Source: Humibacillus xanthopallidus
GTDB lineage: Bacteria; Actinomycetota; Actinomycetes; Actinomycetales; Dermatophilaceae
DNA length: 64,000 nt
NCBI RefSeq assembly: GCF_006716675.1
Contig: NZ_VFPM01000001.1
Span: forward strand, 930,001-994,000
Reading direction: 5' to 3'
Position numbers and translations under genes: made by a program. Below are positions 27,171 to 36,032 of this stretch, one piece after another; the first letter of the stretch is position 1; the number at the start of each line of letters is the position of its first letter. Below the pieces are notes generated by a model, which was not told the DNA's origin, did not search any database, and saw nothing but the letters and a program-made list of their open reading frames with translations.

Positions 27171-28712
27171 TCAGCTGGCGTCCTCGTGGTCCTCGTGGAG
27201 GCCGCCGCCCTCACCGCCGGCGGCGACACCGGCCATGACCTTCGCCGGGTCGAGCAGCGGGGCCTGCACGAAGTCACGACGGCTGTAGGTCAGCACGGCG
27301 TGCGCGACGGCGTCGCTCATCTCGTCGAGGCCGGTCTGATTGACGTTCGTGAACGCGTCGCAGAAGAGGTGGTAGCACTTGTCGTAGGGCTGCCCTGCCT
27401 GGCCGCCGTAGACCTCGGCCTCCTTGGCCGTCTTCGTGCCCTCGGCGCCGGTGAAGAGGCCACCGGCGGGGATTCCCTTGGCGATGAAGGGCCCGTAGTC
27501 GGACCGACCGCTGAACGGCGTCTCGGAGCTCGCGAGTCCGACGGCGTCGAAGTAGCGGTGGAAGGCGTCCTCGATGGCTCCGGATCCTGCCGGGCCGACG
27601 GCCGCACCCGGACCGACCGGGAAGGCGGAGTTGTCGCCGTCGTAGACGAAGCGGACGTAGTTCGGCGAGCCGATCATGTCGAAGTTGAGGTTGAGCGCGA
27701 TCTTGTCGAGCTCTGCCTGCGACAGCGAGCCGACGTAGTGGTTCGAGCCGAGCAGGCCGAACTCCTCGGCGCCCCACCAGGCGAAGCGGACCTTGCTCGT
27801 CGGGGTGCGCTCCTGGGCGGCGAACGTCTCGGCGACCTCGAGGATCGTCGCGGAGCCGCTGCCGTTGTCGTTGATGCCGGGACCTCGGGGCACGCTGTCG
27901 AGGTGCGCGCCCACGACGACGACGTTGTTCGGGTCGCCGCCCGGGGTCTCGGCGATGACGTTGTACGTCGTGCGGGTCTCGTTGACGCGCTCGACCTTGA
28001 CCCGCGCCGTCGTCCCCGGCGAGAGCATCCCCTGCCCCGTCGCCGTCGTCGTGCCGACCACCGGAACCGTGATGCCGGGTGCCCCGAGCGTGCCGGAGAG
28101 CCCACCCGTGGTGTTGTTGTAGATGATGACGCCGAGGGCCCCGGCGGCTGAGGCGTGGGCGGCCTTGATGGCGAAGCTGCAGCTGCCACGCTGGAGCAAC
28201 GCGATGGTGCCGGCCGGGAAGCCAGCGAACTCGGCCGCCGTGCAGCCTGCGGCAGCGCTGCCCGTGGACACCGGCGTCACGGCAGCCGTGACGTCACCGT
28301 TGCCGCTGTACGTCATGGACGAGAAGTCCACTCCGTCGACGAAGGTCGCCGGGTTTGGTGAGATGCGCTGGAGCACGGCCGGCGACACGTCAGCGTTGTA
28401 GGGGAACGCGAAGGGCTGGACCGTGACGTCGAGACCGGCCGCCTCTGCCTTGCTCTTCACGTAGTCCACCGAGGCGTCGAACTTCGGCGTGCCAGAGACG
28501 CGGTTGCCCCCGGCGGCGATGGCCTCGAAGGCCTTGAGGTGCTCGTTGATCCCTGCGGTGGTGACCGCCTTGCGGAATCCCTTCGTCAGCGCGATCTCGC
28601 TCGTGTCGTTGCCGGACGGCGCTGCCGTGGCCTGGGGCGCGAGCCCCGCGGCGAGCAGCGCGGCAGCCGCGACGGCGGCCCCGGCGGACACGATGCGCGT
28701 GCGTGAGTGCAT
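27171..28712 (-). CDS. Secreted M28 family aminopeptidase with PA domain
   Basis: A 513-residue exported zinc peptidase. The signal peptide (residues 1-30) ends near ATAAPSG. A protease-associated insert (about 140-235) precedes the catalytic core. Metal ligands are visible in GAHLDSVPRGPGINDNGSG (His, Asp), WWGAEEFGLLGS (Glu pair), NFDMIGSPN (Asp) and KCYHLFCD (His). The overall type resembles Streptomyces aminopeptidase-like M28 enzymes that trim N-terminal residues of extracellular peptides. AGAGGAG is about 6 nt from the ATG at 28710-28712, which decides that start over the ATG two codons upstream. Confidence 0.9.
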   Translation of the reverse strand: MHSRTRIVSAGAAVAAAALLAAGLAPQATAAPSGNDTSEIALTKGFRKAVTTAGINEHLKAFEAIAAGGNRVSGTPKFDASVDYVKSKAEAAGLDVTVQPFAFPYNADVSPAVLQRISPNPATFVDGVDFSSMTYSGNGDVTAAVTPVSTGSAAAGCTAAEFAGFPAGTIALLQRGSCSFAIKAAHASAAGALGVIIYNNTTGGLSGTLGAPGITVPVVGTTTATGQGMLSPGTTARVKVERVNETRTTYNVIAETPGGDPNNVVVVGAHLDSVPRGPGINDNGSGSATILEVAETFAAQERTPTSKVRFAWWGAEEFGLLGSNHYVGSLSQAELDKIALNLNFDMIGSPNYVRFVYDGDNSAFPVGPGAAVGPAGSGAIEDAFHRYFDAVGLASSETPFSGRSDYGPFIAKGIPAGGLFTGAEGTKTAKEAEVYGGQAGQPYDKCYHLFCDAFTNVNQTGLDEMSDAVAHAVLTYSRRDFVQAPLLDPAKVMAGVAAGGEGGGLHEDHEDAS

Positions 28713-28876
28713 GCTCATCTCCTCTGTCTGACCTGCAGGGCATGACGCCGGTCGTGCTGTGTGAGTTGCTGCAGGCGGTGGGTGGTGCGGACTCTCCCCC
28801 GAGCGTCGTTCGGCACTCAGAGGCTAAACGCGAACCACTCCCCGCGCGAGAGGTGGACGGCGAGAAATTCCGTCGG

Positions 28877-29980
28877 TCAGGGGCGGGCGAGCGCCTCCTC
28901 CCCGGCGTGCTCCGGGTAGGCGTGGACGACGGCCGAGGTGAGTCTCGGCGTCGTGCGCACGAGCTCGGCCTCCGCGCTGTGCGCGAGGGCGTGCGCCTCG
29001 ATGAGGCCGGTCGTCGCCGCCACGTCGAGCTCCGCCTCGGCGTGCATCGCGTGCCCGATCCAGCGCATGCGCACGCTGCGCACGGCGAGGACACCGGGCA
29101 GGTCGGCGAGCGTGGACTCGGCCCGCTCGACGAGCTCGGGCTCGACGCCGTCCATGAGGCGGCGGAAGACGTCGCGGGCCGCGGTGCGCAGCACCATGAG
29201 GATGGCGAGGGTGATGGCGAGGCCGACGACCGGGTCAGCCCAGGTCCAGCCGATGGCCACGCCGCCGGCCCCGACGAGCACCGCCAGCGACGTGAACCCA
29301 TCGGTGCGGGCGTGGTGGCCGTCGGCCACGAGCGCGGCCGACCCGATCGCGCGTCCCTCCCGGATCCGGAAGGCCGCCACCGTCTCGTTGCCGATGAAAC
29401 CGAGGAGACCGGCGAGCGCCACCCACCCGACGTTGTCGACGGGGGCGGGGTTCAGCAACCGGTCGATGGCCTCCCACGCCGCGAGCACCGCGGAGAGGGC
29501 GATCATGGCGATGACGAAGAGCCCCGCGAGGTCCTCCGCCCGCCCGTAGCCGTAGGTGTAGCGCCGCGTCGCGGCTCGCCGGCCGACGACGAAGGTGATC
29601 CACAGCGGCACGGCGGTGAGGGCGTCGGAGAAGTTGTGGATGGTGTCGGCGAGCAGGGCCACCGAACCCGACGCCGCGACGACGACGAGCTGCGCAACCG
29701 CGGTGACCCCGAGGACGACGAGGCTGATCTTGACCGCTCGGATGCCACGGGCGCTCGTCTCGAGAGCGGAGTCGATGGAGTCGGCGGCGTCGTGCGAGTG
29801 CGGCGCCAGGGCGTGCCGGATCGTCCCCCAGAAGCCGTGCGAGTGGTGGTGGCTGTCGTGGTGGTCGTGGTGGTCGTGGTGGTCGTGGTGGTCGCGCTCG
29901 TGGTCGTCGTGGTCGTGCTCGTGGTCGTCGTGGTCGTGCTCGTGGTCGTGGCCGTGCTGGCCTCGCGAGGACGCGGTCAC
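28877..29980 (-). CDS. Cation diffusion facilitator with His-rich N-terminus
   Basis: A 367-residue zinc/cobalt/cadmium-type exporter. The first 50 residues are a His/Asp-rich cytoplasmic tail built from 9-bp DNA repeats (about 29836-29950). Six helices follow, with transport-site motifs HNFSDAL in helix 2 and ADGHHARTDGF in helix 5, and a C-terminal cytoplasmic domain. The GTG start overlaps the arsR stop as GTGA, so both are one coupled operon. Metal specificity is inferred as Zn2+ or a similar divalent ion. Confidence 0.9.
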   Translation of the reverse strand: MTASSRGQHGHDHEHDHDDHEHDHDDHERDHHDHHDHHDHHDSHHHSHGFWGTIRHALAPHSHDAADSIDSALETSARGIRAVKISLVVLGVTAVAQLVVVAASGSVALLADTIHNFSDALTAVPLWITFVVGRRAATRRYTYGYGRAEDLAGLFVIAMIALSAVLAAWEAIDRLLNPAPVDNVGWVALAGLLGFIGNETVAAFRIREGRAIGSAALVADGHHARTDGFTSLAVLVGAGGVAIGWTWADPVVGLAITLAILMVLRTAARDVFRRLMDGVEPELVERAESTLADLPGVLAVRSVRMRWIGHAMHAEAELDVAATTGLIEAHALAHSAEAELVRTTPRLTSAVVHAYPEHAGEEALARP

Positions 29981-30363
29981 TGCGCGCCCTCCGCGCTCAT
30001 CGGGGTGACCGACGAGCCCGCAGCGGCTCGGTGGTGTGCCGGTATGCCGTCCGAGGCGTGCTCCGCGTTGTGGATCGCGTCGCGGACGAGACCCGCGACG
30101 TGGTCGTTCTCGACCCGGTAGAAGACGTGGGTCCCCTTGCGCCGGGTCCGCACCATCCGGGCCATCCGCAGCTTCGCGAGGTGCTGCGAGACTGCCGGCG
30201 CGGGCTTGCCCAGGGCCTCGGCCAGCTCGCCCACCGACAGCTCGGCGTCGCTCAACGCCCACAGCAACCGGATGCGGGTGCCGTCCGCGAGCATGCGGAA
30301 CATCTCGACGGCGAGCTCGACCTGATCGTCCGGGACGATCGGTACCTGCATATCTGCCTTCAT
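29977..30363 (-). CDS. ArsR/SmtB family metal-responsive repressor
   Basis: A 128-residue winged-helix sensor. The recognition helix lies in KPAPAVSQHLAKLRMARMV, and the wing in RRKGTHVFYRV. The C-terminal helix DHVAGLVRDAIHNAEH has the D-x-H ... H-x-x-H arrangement of an alpha-5 metal site, as in zinc/nickel/cobalt sensors; no Cys pair of arsenic type is present. On the minus strand TATTAT (30370-30375) ends 6 nt before the ATG, so the mRNA is probably leaderless, and the operator overlaps the start codon. It should repress itself and the CDF exporter until metal rises. Confidence 0.9.
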   Translation of the reverse strand: MKADMQVPIVPDDQVELAVEMFRMLADGTRIRLLWALSDAELSVGELAEALGKPAPAVSQHLAKLRMARMVRTRRKGTHVFYRVENDHVAGLVRDAIHNAEHASDGIPAHHRAAAGSSVTPMSAEGAQ

Positions 30364-30375
30364 GCGCAGATAATA
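30351..30375 (-). promoter_or_regulatory. ArsR operator and -10 box over the arsR start
   Basis: TATCTGC at 30351-30357 and GCAGATA at 30366-30372 are perfect inverted arms with an 8-nt centre containing the start codon. The -10 hexamer TATTAT at 30370-30375 overlaps the second arm. Confidence 0.75.
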
Positions 30376-30413
30376 CCTACGACGCCCGGCTCAGGGCGCT
30401 CGACCGGGGAACA

Positions 30414-30444
30414 GAAAGGCCCCCGCCTCTGACGAGACGGGGGC
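30414..30444 (-). terminator. Terminator after tRNA-Thr
   Basis: On the minus strand GCCCCCG and CGGGGGC form a stem with a 12-nt loop, followed by CCTTTCT. It lies about 17 bp downstream of the tRNA gene. Confidence 0.75.
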
Positions 30445-30460
30445 TTGACCTGCTGTACGG

Positions 30461-30534
30461 AGCCGCTTGTCGGAATCGAACCGACGACCTATTCATTACG
30501 AGTGAATCGCTCTGGCCGACTGAGCTAAAGCGGC
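30461..30534 (-). tRNA. tRNA-Thr (anticodon CGT)
   Basis: A complete cloverleaf on the minus strand. Acceptor arms GCCGCTT/AAGCGGC; D arm GCTC...GAGC; anticodon stem ATTCA/TGAAT around loop CTCGTAA; T stem GTCGG/CCGAC with loop TTCGATT. The discriminator is U, as usual for tRNA-Thr. CCA is not encoded. It reads ACG codons. Confidence 0.96.
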
Positions 30535-30644
30535 GAGTGACGGCCGTGCCAGAGGCACGATCGAGCACGGTGGTTGAGTATACGCACGACCCCAACCGGG
30601 AGAAAAATCGCGCTCGCGCGGGCTGCGTCCGCCCCACACCGCCC

Positions 30645-32414
30645 TCAGCAGGCATCGCCGTCGGGGGGCACCTTTCCCTCGATGAGGTAGGCGTCGACAG
30701 CGGCGTCGACGCAGTCGCTGCCGGCGAAGTAGGTGCCGTGGCCGTCGTGGTCGGAGGTCAGCAGGACGCCTGATGCGAGGTCGCTCGCGAGCTGCTTCGT
30801 TCCGCCGATCGGGGTCGCGGGGTCGCGTTCGTTGCCGATGACGAGGATGGGTGCGGCCCCGACGGCCAGGGTGGCGCCCTTGGGCGTGCGTCCCGCCGTC
30901 GGCCAGGCCTTGCAGTTGTCGTAGAGCTCGCCCGTCATGCGGGCCCACAACGGGTGGGCCGCCTTCGCCTTGGCGCGCGCGGCCTCGAGGGCCGGGGTCG
31001 CCGGCGTCCGCGGCCAGTCGGCGCAGCGGACGGGCAGCATCGCCTGGAGGTACGTCGAGTCGGCGTACTGCCCCGACGTGTTGCGCTCGACGACGGACAT
31101 GCCCTTGGCAAGCAGGATGTCGCCCCTGCCGGTGAAGGCCTGGGCCAGCCCCTTGTTGAGCGTCGGCCACGACTGCGACGAGTAGAGGCACATGAAGATC
31201 GCGAAGCCGACCCAGCCCTCCCCGATGCGCTGCAGACCCGGCTTGCCCGTCGTCAGGCCGTTCTTCTCGACCGCGTCGAGCAGGGCGACGATCTTGCCGC
31301 GGGCGGCCGCCTTGTCGGGCCCGAGGGCGCAGTCGGAGCGCGCGACGCACCAGGAGATGAAGGCATCGATGGATGACTCGAAGCCCTGGATGTCGTAGGT
31401 CATCTCCTGCTGCTCGGTCTGGTTCGGCGACATCGCGGAGTCGAGGACCATCCGGCCCACCTTCGTCGGGAAGGTGTCGGCGTAGATCGCCCCGAGGAAG
31501 GTGCCGTAAGACCCCCCGAAGAAGTTGAGCTTCGGGTCGCCGACGAGGACGCGCAGGATGTCCATGTCTCGGGCCACCTCGGTCGTGCTGAGGTGTCGAG
31601 CGCGCTCACCTCCTCGCCTCGCGCAGTCGGTCGTGATGCGGTCGGACTCCGAGAGCAGCGTCGAGCGCTCGGCGGGGGTGTCGGGCGTGGGATCGACGCT
31701 GAAGAGGCGGTCCAGGTCGGCGTTGCTCAGGCACCGCACCGGCGAGGACTGGCCGATGCCGCGCGGGTCGAACCCGACGATGTCGTATGCCGCTCGCAGC
31801 TCGGGCGTGAACGCGAAGGACGACAGCTGGGCGTACTGCACGCCAGACGCGCCCGGGCCGCCGGGGTTGACGAGCAGGGAGCCGAGGCGCTTGCCGGGGT
31901 CGGTGGCCGGCGCCTTGCGGACCGCCAGGGTGAAGCGGTCGCCGCCCGGCTTCGCGTAGTCGACCGGCACCTCGATCGTGGCGCACTCGTGGTCGGAGGC
32001 GTCGCCGCACGACGTCCAGTTCACCTGCTGCGTGTAGTAGGCGGCGAGCGCGGCCGGGTAGTCGGTGTCGGCCGGTGCCGTCGAGGCGGGTCCCGAGGGC
32101 GCGGTCGCCGTGGGAGCCGGTGCACCCGGCGCGATCGGGGTGGCCGGTGCTCCGGAGCCCGTCTGCGACCACGCGTCACCGGCGACGGGCTCGGACGAGC
32201 GGAAGAGACCCCAGACGGCGAGGAGCGTCGCCGCGAGCAGGGCGATGATGGCGACCGCCGCGACGACCTTGCGCAGCGTGCCGCTCATCAGTCCGTCGGG
32301 TCCCGGCCGCTCCGGCGCGCTCGGGCTGCGGGGCGCGAGCTCCGGCGGGAGGGCGGCATACGGGCTCGGCTGCGGCTCGGGGAGGTCCTCGGGGCGGGGT
32401 TCGTCGTTCAGCAC
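30645..32414 (-). CDS. Membrane-anchored alpha/beta hydrolase (TAP-like)
   Basis: A 589-residue protein of the tripeptidyl-aminopeptidase-like family. A Pro-rich cytoplasmic N-terminus leads to one membrane helix (VVAAVAIIALLAATLLAVWG), then a Pro/Thr/Ala linker and the hydrolase. The oxyanion region LLVNPGGPGASG, the nucleophile GGSYGTFLG, the Asp in VIGNERDPATP and the His in SDHDGHGTY give a complete triad. The GTG start overlaps the stop of the upstream paralogue, so the two are coupled. It probably cleaves peptides or esters at the cell surface. Confidence 0.88.
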   Translation of the reverse strand: MLNDEPRPEDLPEPQPSPYAALPPELAPRSPSAPERPGPDGLMSGTLRKVVAAVAIIALLAATLLAVWGLFRSSEPVAGDAWSQTGSGAPATPIAPGAPAPTATAPSGPASTAPADTDYPAALAAYYTQQVNWTSCGDASDHECATIEVPVDYAKPGGDRFTLAVRKAPATDPGKRLGSLLVNPGGPGASGVQYAQLSSFAFTPELRAAYDIVGFDPRGIGQSSPVRCLSNADLDRLFSVDPTPDTPAERSTLLSESDRITTDCARRGGERARHLSTTEVARDMDILRVLVGDPKLNFFGGSYGTFLGAIYADTFPTKVGRMVLDSAMSPNQTEQQEMTYDIQGFESSIDAFISWCVARSDCALGPDKAAARGKIVALLDAVEKNGLTTGKPGLQRIGEGWVGFAIFMCLYSSQSWPTLNKGLAQAFTGRGDILLAKGMSVVERNTSGQYADSTYLQAMLPVRCADWPRTPATPALEAARAKAKAAHPLWARMTGELYDNCKAWPTAGRTPKGATLAVGAAPILVIGNERDPATPIGGTKQLASDLASGVLLTSDHDGHGTYFAGSDCVDAAVDAYLIEGKVPPDGDAC

Positions 32415-33961
32415 GTGAGTCCGTCCTTCGGCACGCGGCCCTGCACGTAGTACGCGTCGATGGCGCTGTCGACGCAGTCGTTGCTGCGGCGGTATGCCGT
32501 GTGGCCGTCGCCGTCGTAGGAGAGCAGCACGGCGTTGGAGAGCTGGTCCTTGAGCCGCTTCGACCACTCGTAGATCGTCGCGGGGTCACGGGTCGTGCCG
32601 ACGACGACGATCGGGCCGCTGCCCGCGGCGCTGATCTTGTGCGGTCCGGAACCCTCCTTGGCCGGCCAGATGCCGCACGCCAGCCCGCCCCACGCGAGGG
32701 CCTCGCCCCACGTCGGGGCCACCTCGGTGAACGTGTCGGCGTACCCGCGGTAGGTCGCGAGGTCGGGGCTGTCGGGACGGTCGAGGCAGTTCACCGCGGG
32801 CAGCACCTCCATGATGTTGCTCGAGTAGGTGCCGTTCGGCTCCCGGCCCGCGTAGGCGTTCGCGAAGGCCATCAGCCCTGCGCCGTTGCCGGCCTTGGCC
32901 TCACGCAGGGCGTCGGTCAACGCCCCCCACGAGCTCTGGTCGTACATCGCCTGGCCGAGCCCCCACGACGCCCAGGCCTCGTTCATCTGCGGGACGTTGG
33001 GGTCGCCGGTGGGGATGGGGGTGCGGTCGACGTCGGCGAGGAAGCTGCGGATCCACGCCATGCCCTCGTCGACCGAGGACCCGAGCGGGCAGTCGCCCTG
33101 GGCGACGCAGTCGGCGACGTAGGTGCGGGTCGCGAGCTCGAAACCGCGGGCCTGGCCCTCGGACAGCTCGGCGTTCGTGAGGTCCGGGGGCACGACCCCG
33201 TCGAGGACGAAGCGGCCGACGCGCTTGGGGAAGAGGCCGGCATACGTCGAGCCGAGGAAGGTGCCGTAGGACTTGCCGAGGTAGTTGAGCTGGCTGTCAC
33301 CGAGGGCGGCCCGCAGGACGTCCATGTCCTTGGCCGAGTCGGCCGTGGACAGGTGCGGCAGGAGGGTCGGGTTCTTCGCCTCGCAGGCGTCTGCGAGGGT
33401 GCGGGCCTGCGCGAGCAGGTCCTGCTCCTCGGCCGCGTCGTCGGGGGTCTGGTCGGCCCCCATGTAGGCGTCGAGCTGCCGGTCGGAGAGGCAGTCGAGC
33501 GGGGCGGAGCGGCCGACACCGCGCGGGTCGAAGCCGACGACGTCGAAGTAGCGCCGGACCTGCGTGCCCACGATGGCATCGGCGGCAGCGGCGTAGTCCA
33601 TCGCCGAGGCGCCGGGGCCGCCGGGGTTGACGACGAGCGAGCCGATGCGGCCCTGCTGGTCCTTGGCGGGCACGCGGAGCACCTTGAGCGTGAGGTCGGT
33701 CGACGGGTCGGGATTGGCGTAGTCGAGCGGCACGCGCAGGTCGGCGCACTCGTCGGCTCCGTTGCACGGCGACCAGGTGAGCTTCTGCGCGTAGTAGCCG
33801 TCGAGCGAGGCGGACGGGGCAGCCGTCGCGGGCGGCACACCGGTCGCGCCGGTCGTCGGAACGGGCGCCTCGGAGCTCGAGCACCCCGCCGTCAGCAGGA
33901 GCCCGAGCACCGCAGTCGTCGCGGTGAGGGCTCGGGCGATGGCGGCGAGGGGCGTCGTCAT
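32408..33961 (-). CDS. Alpha/beta hydrolase lipoprotein (TAP-like)
   Basis: A 517-residue paralogue of the next gene, but exported as a lipoprotein: lipobox LLTAGC with Cys near residue 27. The triad is GKSYGTFLGS (Ser), GTTRDPAT (Asp) and GDGHTAYRR (His), with LVVNPGGPGASA before it. It resembles actinobacterial secreted peptidases of the TAP family. On the minus strand TACCGT ends 7 nt before the ATG, suggesting a leaderless mRNA that carries both hydrolases. Confidence 0.88.
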   Translation of the reverse strand: MTTPLAAIARALTATTAVLGLLLTAGCSSSEAPVPTTGATGVPPATAAPSASLDGYYAQKLTWSPCNGADECADLRVPLDYANPDPSTDLTLKVLRVPAKDQQGRIGSLVVNPGGPGASAMDYAAAADAIVGTQVRRYFDVVGFDPRGVGRSAPLDCLSDRQLDAYMGADQTPDDAAEEQDLLAQARTLADACEAKNPTLLPHLSTADSAKDMDVLRAALGDSQLNYLGKSYGTFLGSTYAGLFPKRVGRFVLDGVVPPDLTNAELSEGQARGFELATRTYVADCVAQGDCPLGSSVDEGMAWIRSFLADVDRTPIPTGDPNVPQMNEAWASWGLGQAMYDQSSWGALTDALREAKAGNGAGLMAFANAYAGREPNGTYSSNIMEVLPAVNCLDRPDSPDLATYRGYADTFTEVAPTWGEALAWGGLACGIWPAKEGSGPHKISAAGSGPIVVVGTTRDPATIYEWSKRLKDQLSNAVLLSYDGDGHTAYRRSNDCVDSAIDAYYVQGRVPKDGLTC

Positions 33962-34056
33962 GCGGGAAACGGTAACCCGACAACCTGCGCGCGACCGATC
34001 TCGCACCGGGGTCGTGACCGACCTGAGGCCGAGGCGGCCCGGTCGCGTGGCAGGTC

Positions 34057-35217
34057 TCACATGCCGAGGTCGCGGGGCATCCGCAGCTGGAGAGCCATCG
34101 CCTCGAGCGCGAGCAGCGGCGGCACGTTGGCGTTGATGCGGTCGCGGGCCTCGGTGATGGCGTCCATCGCGCCGAGCAGCTGCTCGGCGCTGAAGACGCT
34201 CGCGAGACCGCGGACCTTGTCCATCGCGTCGGGGTTGACGAGGTCGACGTCGGAGCCGAGGCGCACCACGAGGGCATCGCGATAGACCGAGGCGAGGTCG
34301 ATGAGGGCGCGGTCGACGACGTCGCGGCCGTGGCGGGTGGCCCGCGTCTTCTGCTCCTTCTCGAGAGCGGCGATCTGCGACCGGATGTGCGGCGGCTGCG
34401 TGCGCGCCGTCGGGTCGGCGCCGAGGGTCTCGAGCAGCCGTGCCCGCTCGGCGGCGTCGCGCTCGGTCGCCGAGGCGCTCGACTCCTCGTCGGCGATCTG
34501 CGCGAGGTCGGCGGCGGCGCCGATCGCGTCACCGACTCCGACGATCTTCGTCGCCATGGCCACGACGTCACGCCGGCGGATGCGGGCCTGCTCGTCACGG
34601 GCAAGGCGACGTGCGAGACCGATGTGCGACTGGGCGGCTCGCGCGGCGTGCAGCGCCATGGCCGGGTCGACGCCGTCGCGGCGCTGGAGCAGGTCGGCGA
34701 CCGCCTCGACCGGGGGTGTGCGCAGCCGAACGTGCCGCGACCGGGAGCGGATCGTGACGATGACGTCCTCGAGGCTGGGCGCACAGAGCATCCAGACGGT
34801 GCGCGGCGTCGGCTCCTCGAGCGCCTTGAGCAGCGCGTCGGCCGGGGCGTCAGTGTAGGAGGTGAGGCGGTCGGCGTCCTCGATGATGATGATGCGCCAG
34901 CGCCCCACCGAGGGGCGCAGGGCCGCCTCCTGCACGAGGGCGCGGGCCTCGGCGACCTTGATCGAGAGACCCTCGGTGGCGACGACGTTGACGTCGGCGT
35001 GGGTGCCGTCGAGGGCGGTGCGGCACTCGACGCACTCACCACACCCACCCCTCGGGCACTGCAGCGCCGCCGCGAAGGCCCGGGCAGCCGTCGACCGGCC
35101 GCTGCCCGGCGGTCCGGTGAAGAGCCACGCGTGCGTCATCGCGGAGTCGTCGCGCACCGCGCGCGAGAGGGTCTCGACGGTCGGCTCCTGGCCGACGAGG
35201 TCGCGCCAGACCGTCAT
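34057..35217 (-). CDS. holB: DNA polymerase III delta' subunit
   Basis: A 386-residue clamp-loader subunit. The P-loop-like segment reads TGPPGSGRSTAA, with Arg in place of the usual Lys, consistent with delta' not being an active ATPase. A Cys cluster (CPRGGCGECVEC) forms the zinc module, and IIEDADRLT plus ALLKALEEPTPRTVW are typical sensor segments. The ATG overlaps the tmk stop (ATGA). The tmk-holB pair is the normal actinobacterial order. Confidence 0.92.
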   Translation of the reverse strand: MTVWRDLVGQEPTVETLSRAVRDDSAMTHAWLFTGPPGSGRSTAARAFAAALQCPRGGCGECVECRTALDGTHADVNVVATEGLSIKVAEARALVQEAALRPSVGRWRIIIIEDADRLTSYTDAPADALLKALEEPTPRTVWMLCAPSLEDVIVTIRSRSRHVRLRTPPVEAVADLLQRRDGVDPAMALHAARAAQSHIGLARRLARDEQARIRRRDVVAMATKIVGVGDAIGAAADLAQIADEESSASATERDAAERARLLETLGADPTARTQPPHIRSQIAALEKEQKTRATRHGRDVVDRALIDLASVYRDALVVRLGSDVDLVNPDAMDKVRGLASVFSAEQLLGAMDAITEARDRINANVPPLLALEAMALQLRMPRDLGM

Positions 35218-35957
35218 GCTCCGCCTCCCCCGGCGGCCGGGGGCTGCTGGGCCGCCCCGCCCTGCTCGGCGCGCTCGACCTGCTCGACCTGCTCGACCTG
35301 CTCGACCTGCTCGACGGCGGCGGCGACCACGGCGCGGATCTGCTCGACCGGCAGAGCCGCGTCGACGACGAGGTAGCGGTGAGGGTCCTGCGCAGCGAGG
35401 TCGAGGAAGCCCTGGCGCACAGCGGCATGGAAGGCGTCGGCCTCGGACTCGAGCCGGTCGTGGAGGTCACCGCGCCGGGACCGGCCGACCGCGGGAGAGA
35501 CGTCGAGCACGATGGTGAGGTCGGGCAGCACGCCGCCGACGGCCCAGTGCTGCAGCGCCCTGATCTCGTCGGCGCCGAGGTCGCGACCGGCGCCCTGGTA
35601 GGCGATCGAGCTGTCGGTGTAGCGGTCGGTGATGACGACCTTGCCGGCGGCGAGCGCCGGGGCGATGAGCTGGTCGACGTGGTGCGCCTTGTCGGCCGCG
35701 AAGAGCAGCGCCTCGGCGCGGGCCGACACGTGGTCGCCGTGGAGCACGAGCTGGCGGATCTGCGAGCCGAGTGGTGTGCCGCCCGGCTGTCGGGTGACGA
35801 CGACCTCGCGGCCGCGGCGCTCGAGGGCCTCGGCGAGCAGGCGCACCTGGGTCGACTTGCCGGCCCCGTCGCCGCCCTCGAAGCAGACGAAGAGCCCGGG
35901 CGCCGTCGTGGCGCGCGGCGTCGCCTCCTCGAGCGTTGCGGCGAAGTCCTCGGTCAC
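35214..35957 (-). CDS. tmk: Thymidylate kinase
   Basis: A 247-residue kinase that makes dTDP from dTMP. P-loop FEGGDGAGKSTQ, the DR motif in VVITDRYTDSSIAYQGAG and the lid region VGRSRRGDLHDRLE are intact. After the normal end near residue 212 there is an extra tail with four to five E-Q-V triplets and then a Gly/Ala/Pro run, made from a 9-bp DNA repeat. The GTG start has TAGGCT (minus strand, 35964-35969) ending 6 nt upstream, so the mRNA is probably leaderless and carries holB as well. Confidence 0.95.
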   Translation of the reverse strand: MTEDFAATLEEATPRATTAPGLFVCFEGGDGAGKSTQVRLLAEALERRGREVVVTRQPGGTPLGSQIRQLVLHGDHVSARAEALLFAADKAHHVDQLIAPALAAGKVVITDRYTDSSIAYQGAGRDLGADEIRALQHWAVGGVLPDLTIVLDVSPAVGRSRRGDLHDRLESEADAFHAAVRQGFLDLAAQDPHRYLVVDAALPVEQIRAVVAAAVEQVEQVEQVEQVERAEQGGAAQQPPAAGGGGA

Positions 35958-36032
35958 GCGGCGAGCCTATGCGACCCCGGTGACGCCCACTCCCCGCTGC
36001 CCACCGGCAGGGCGCCACCCACCACGACACAC

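Noticed and set aside
34057..35217. Broken HolB because of Arg in the P-loop
   Set aside because: The delta' subunit is not expected to hydrolyse ATP; a degenerate P-loop is normal for it.
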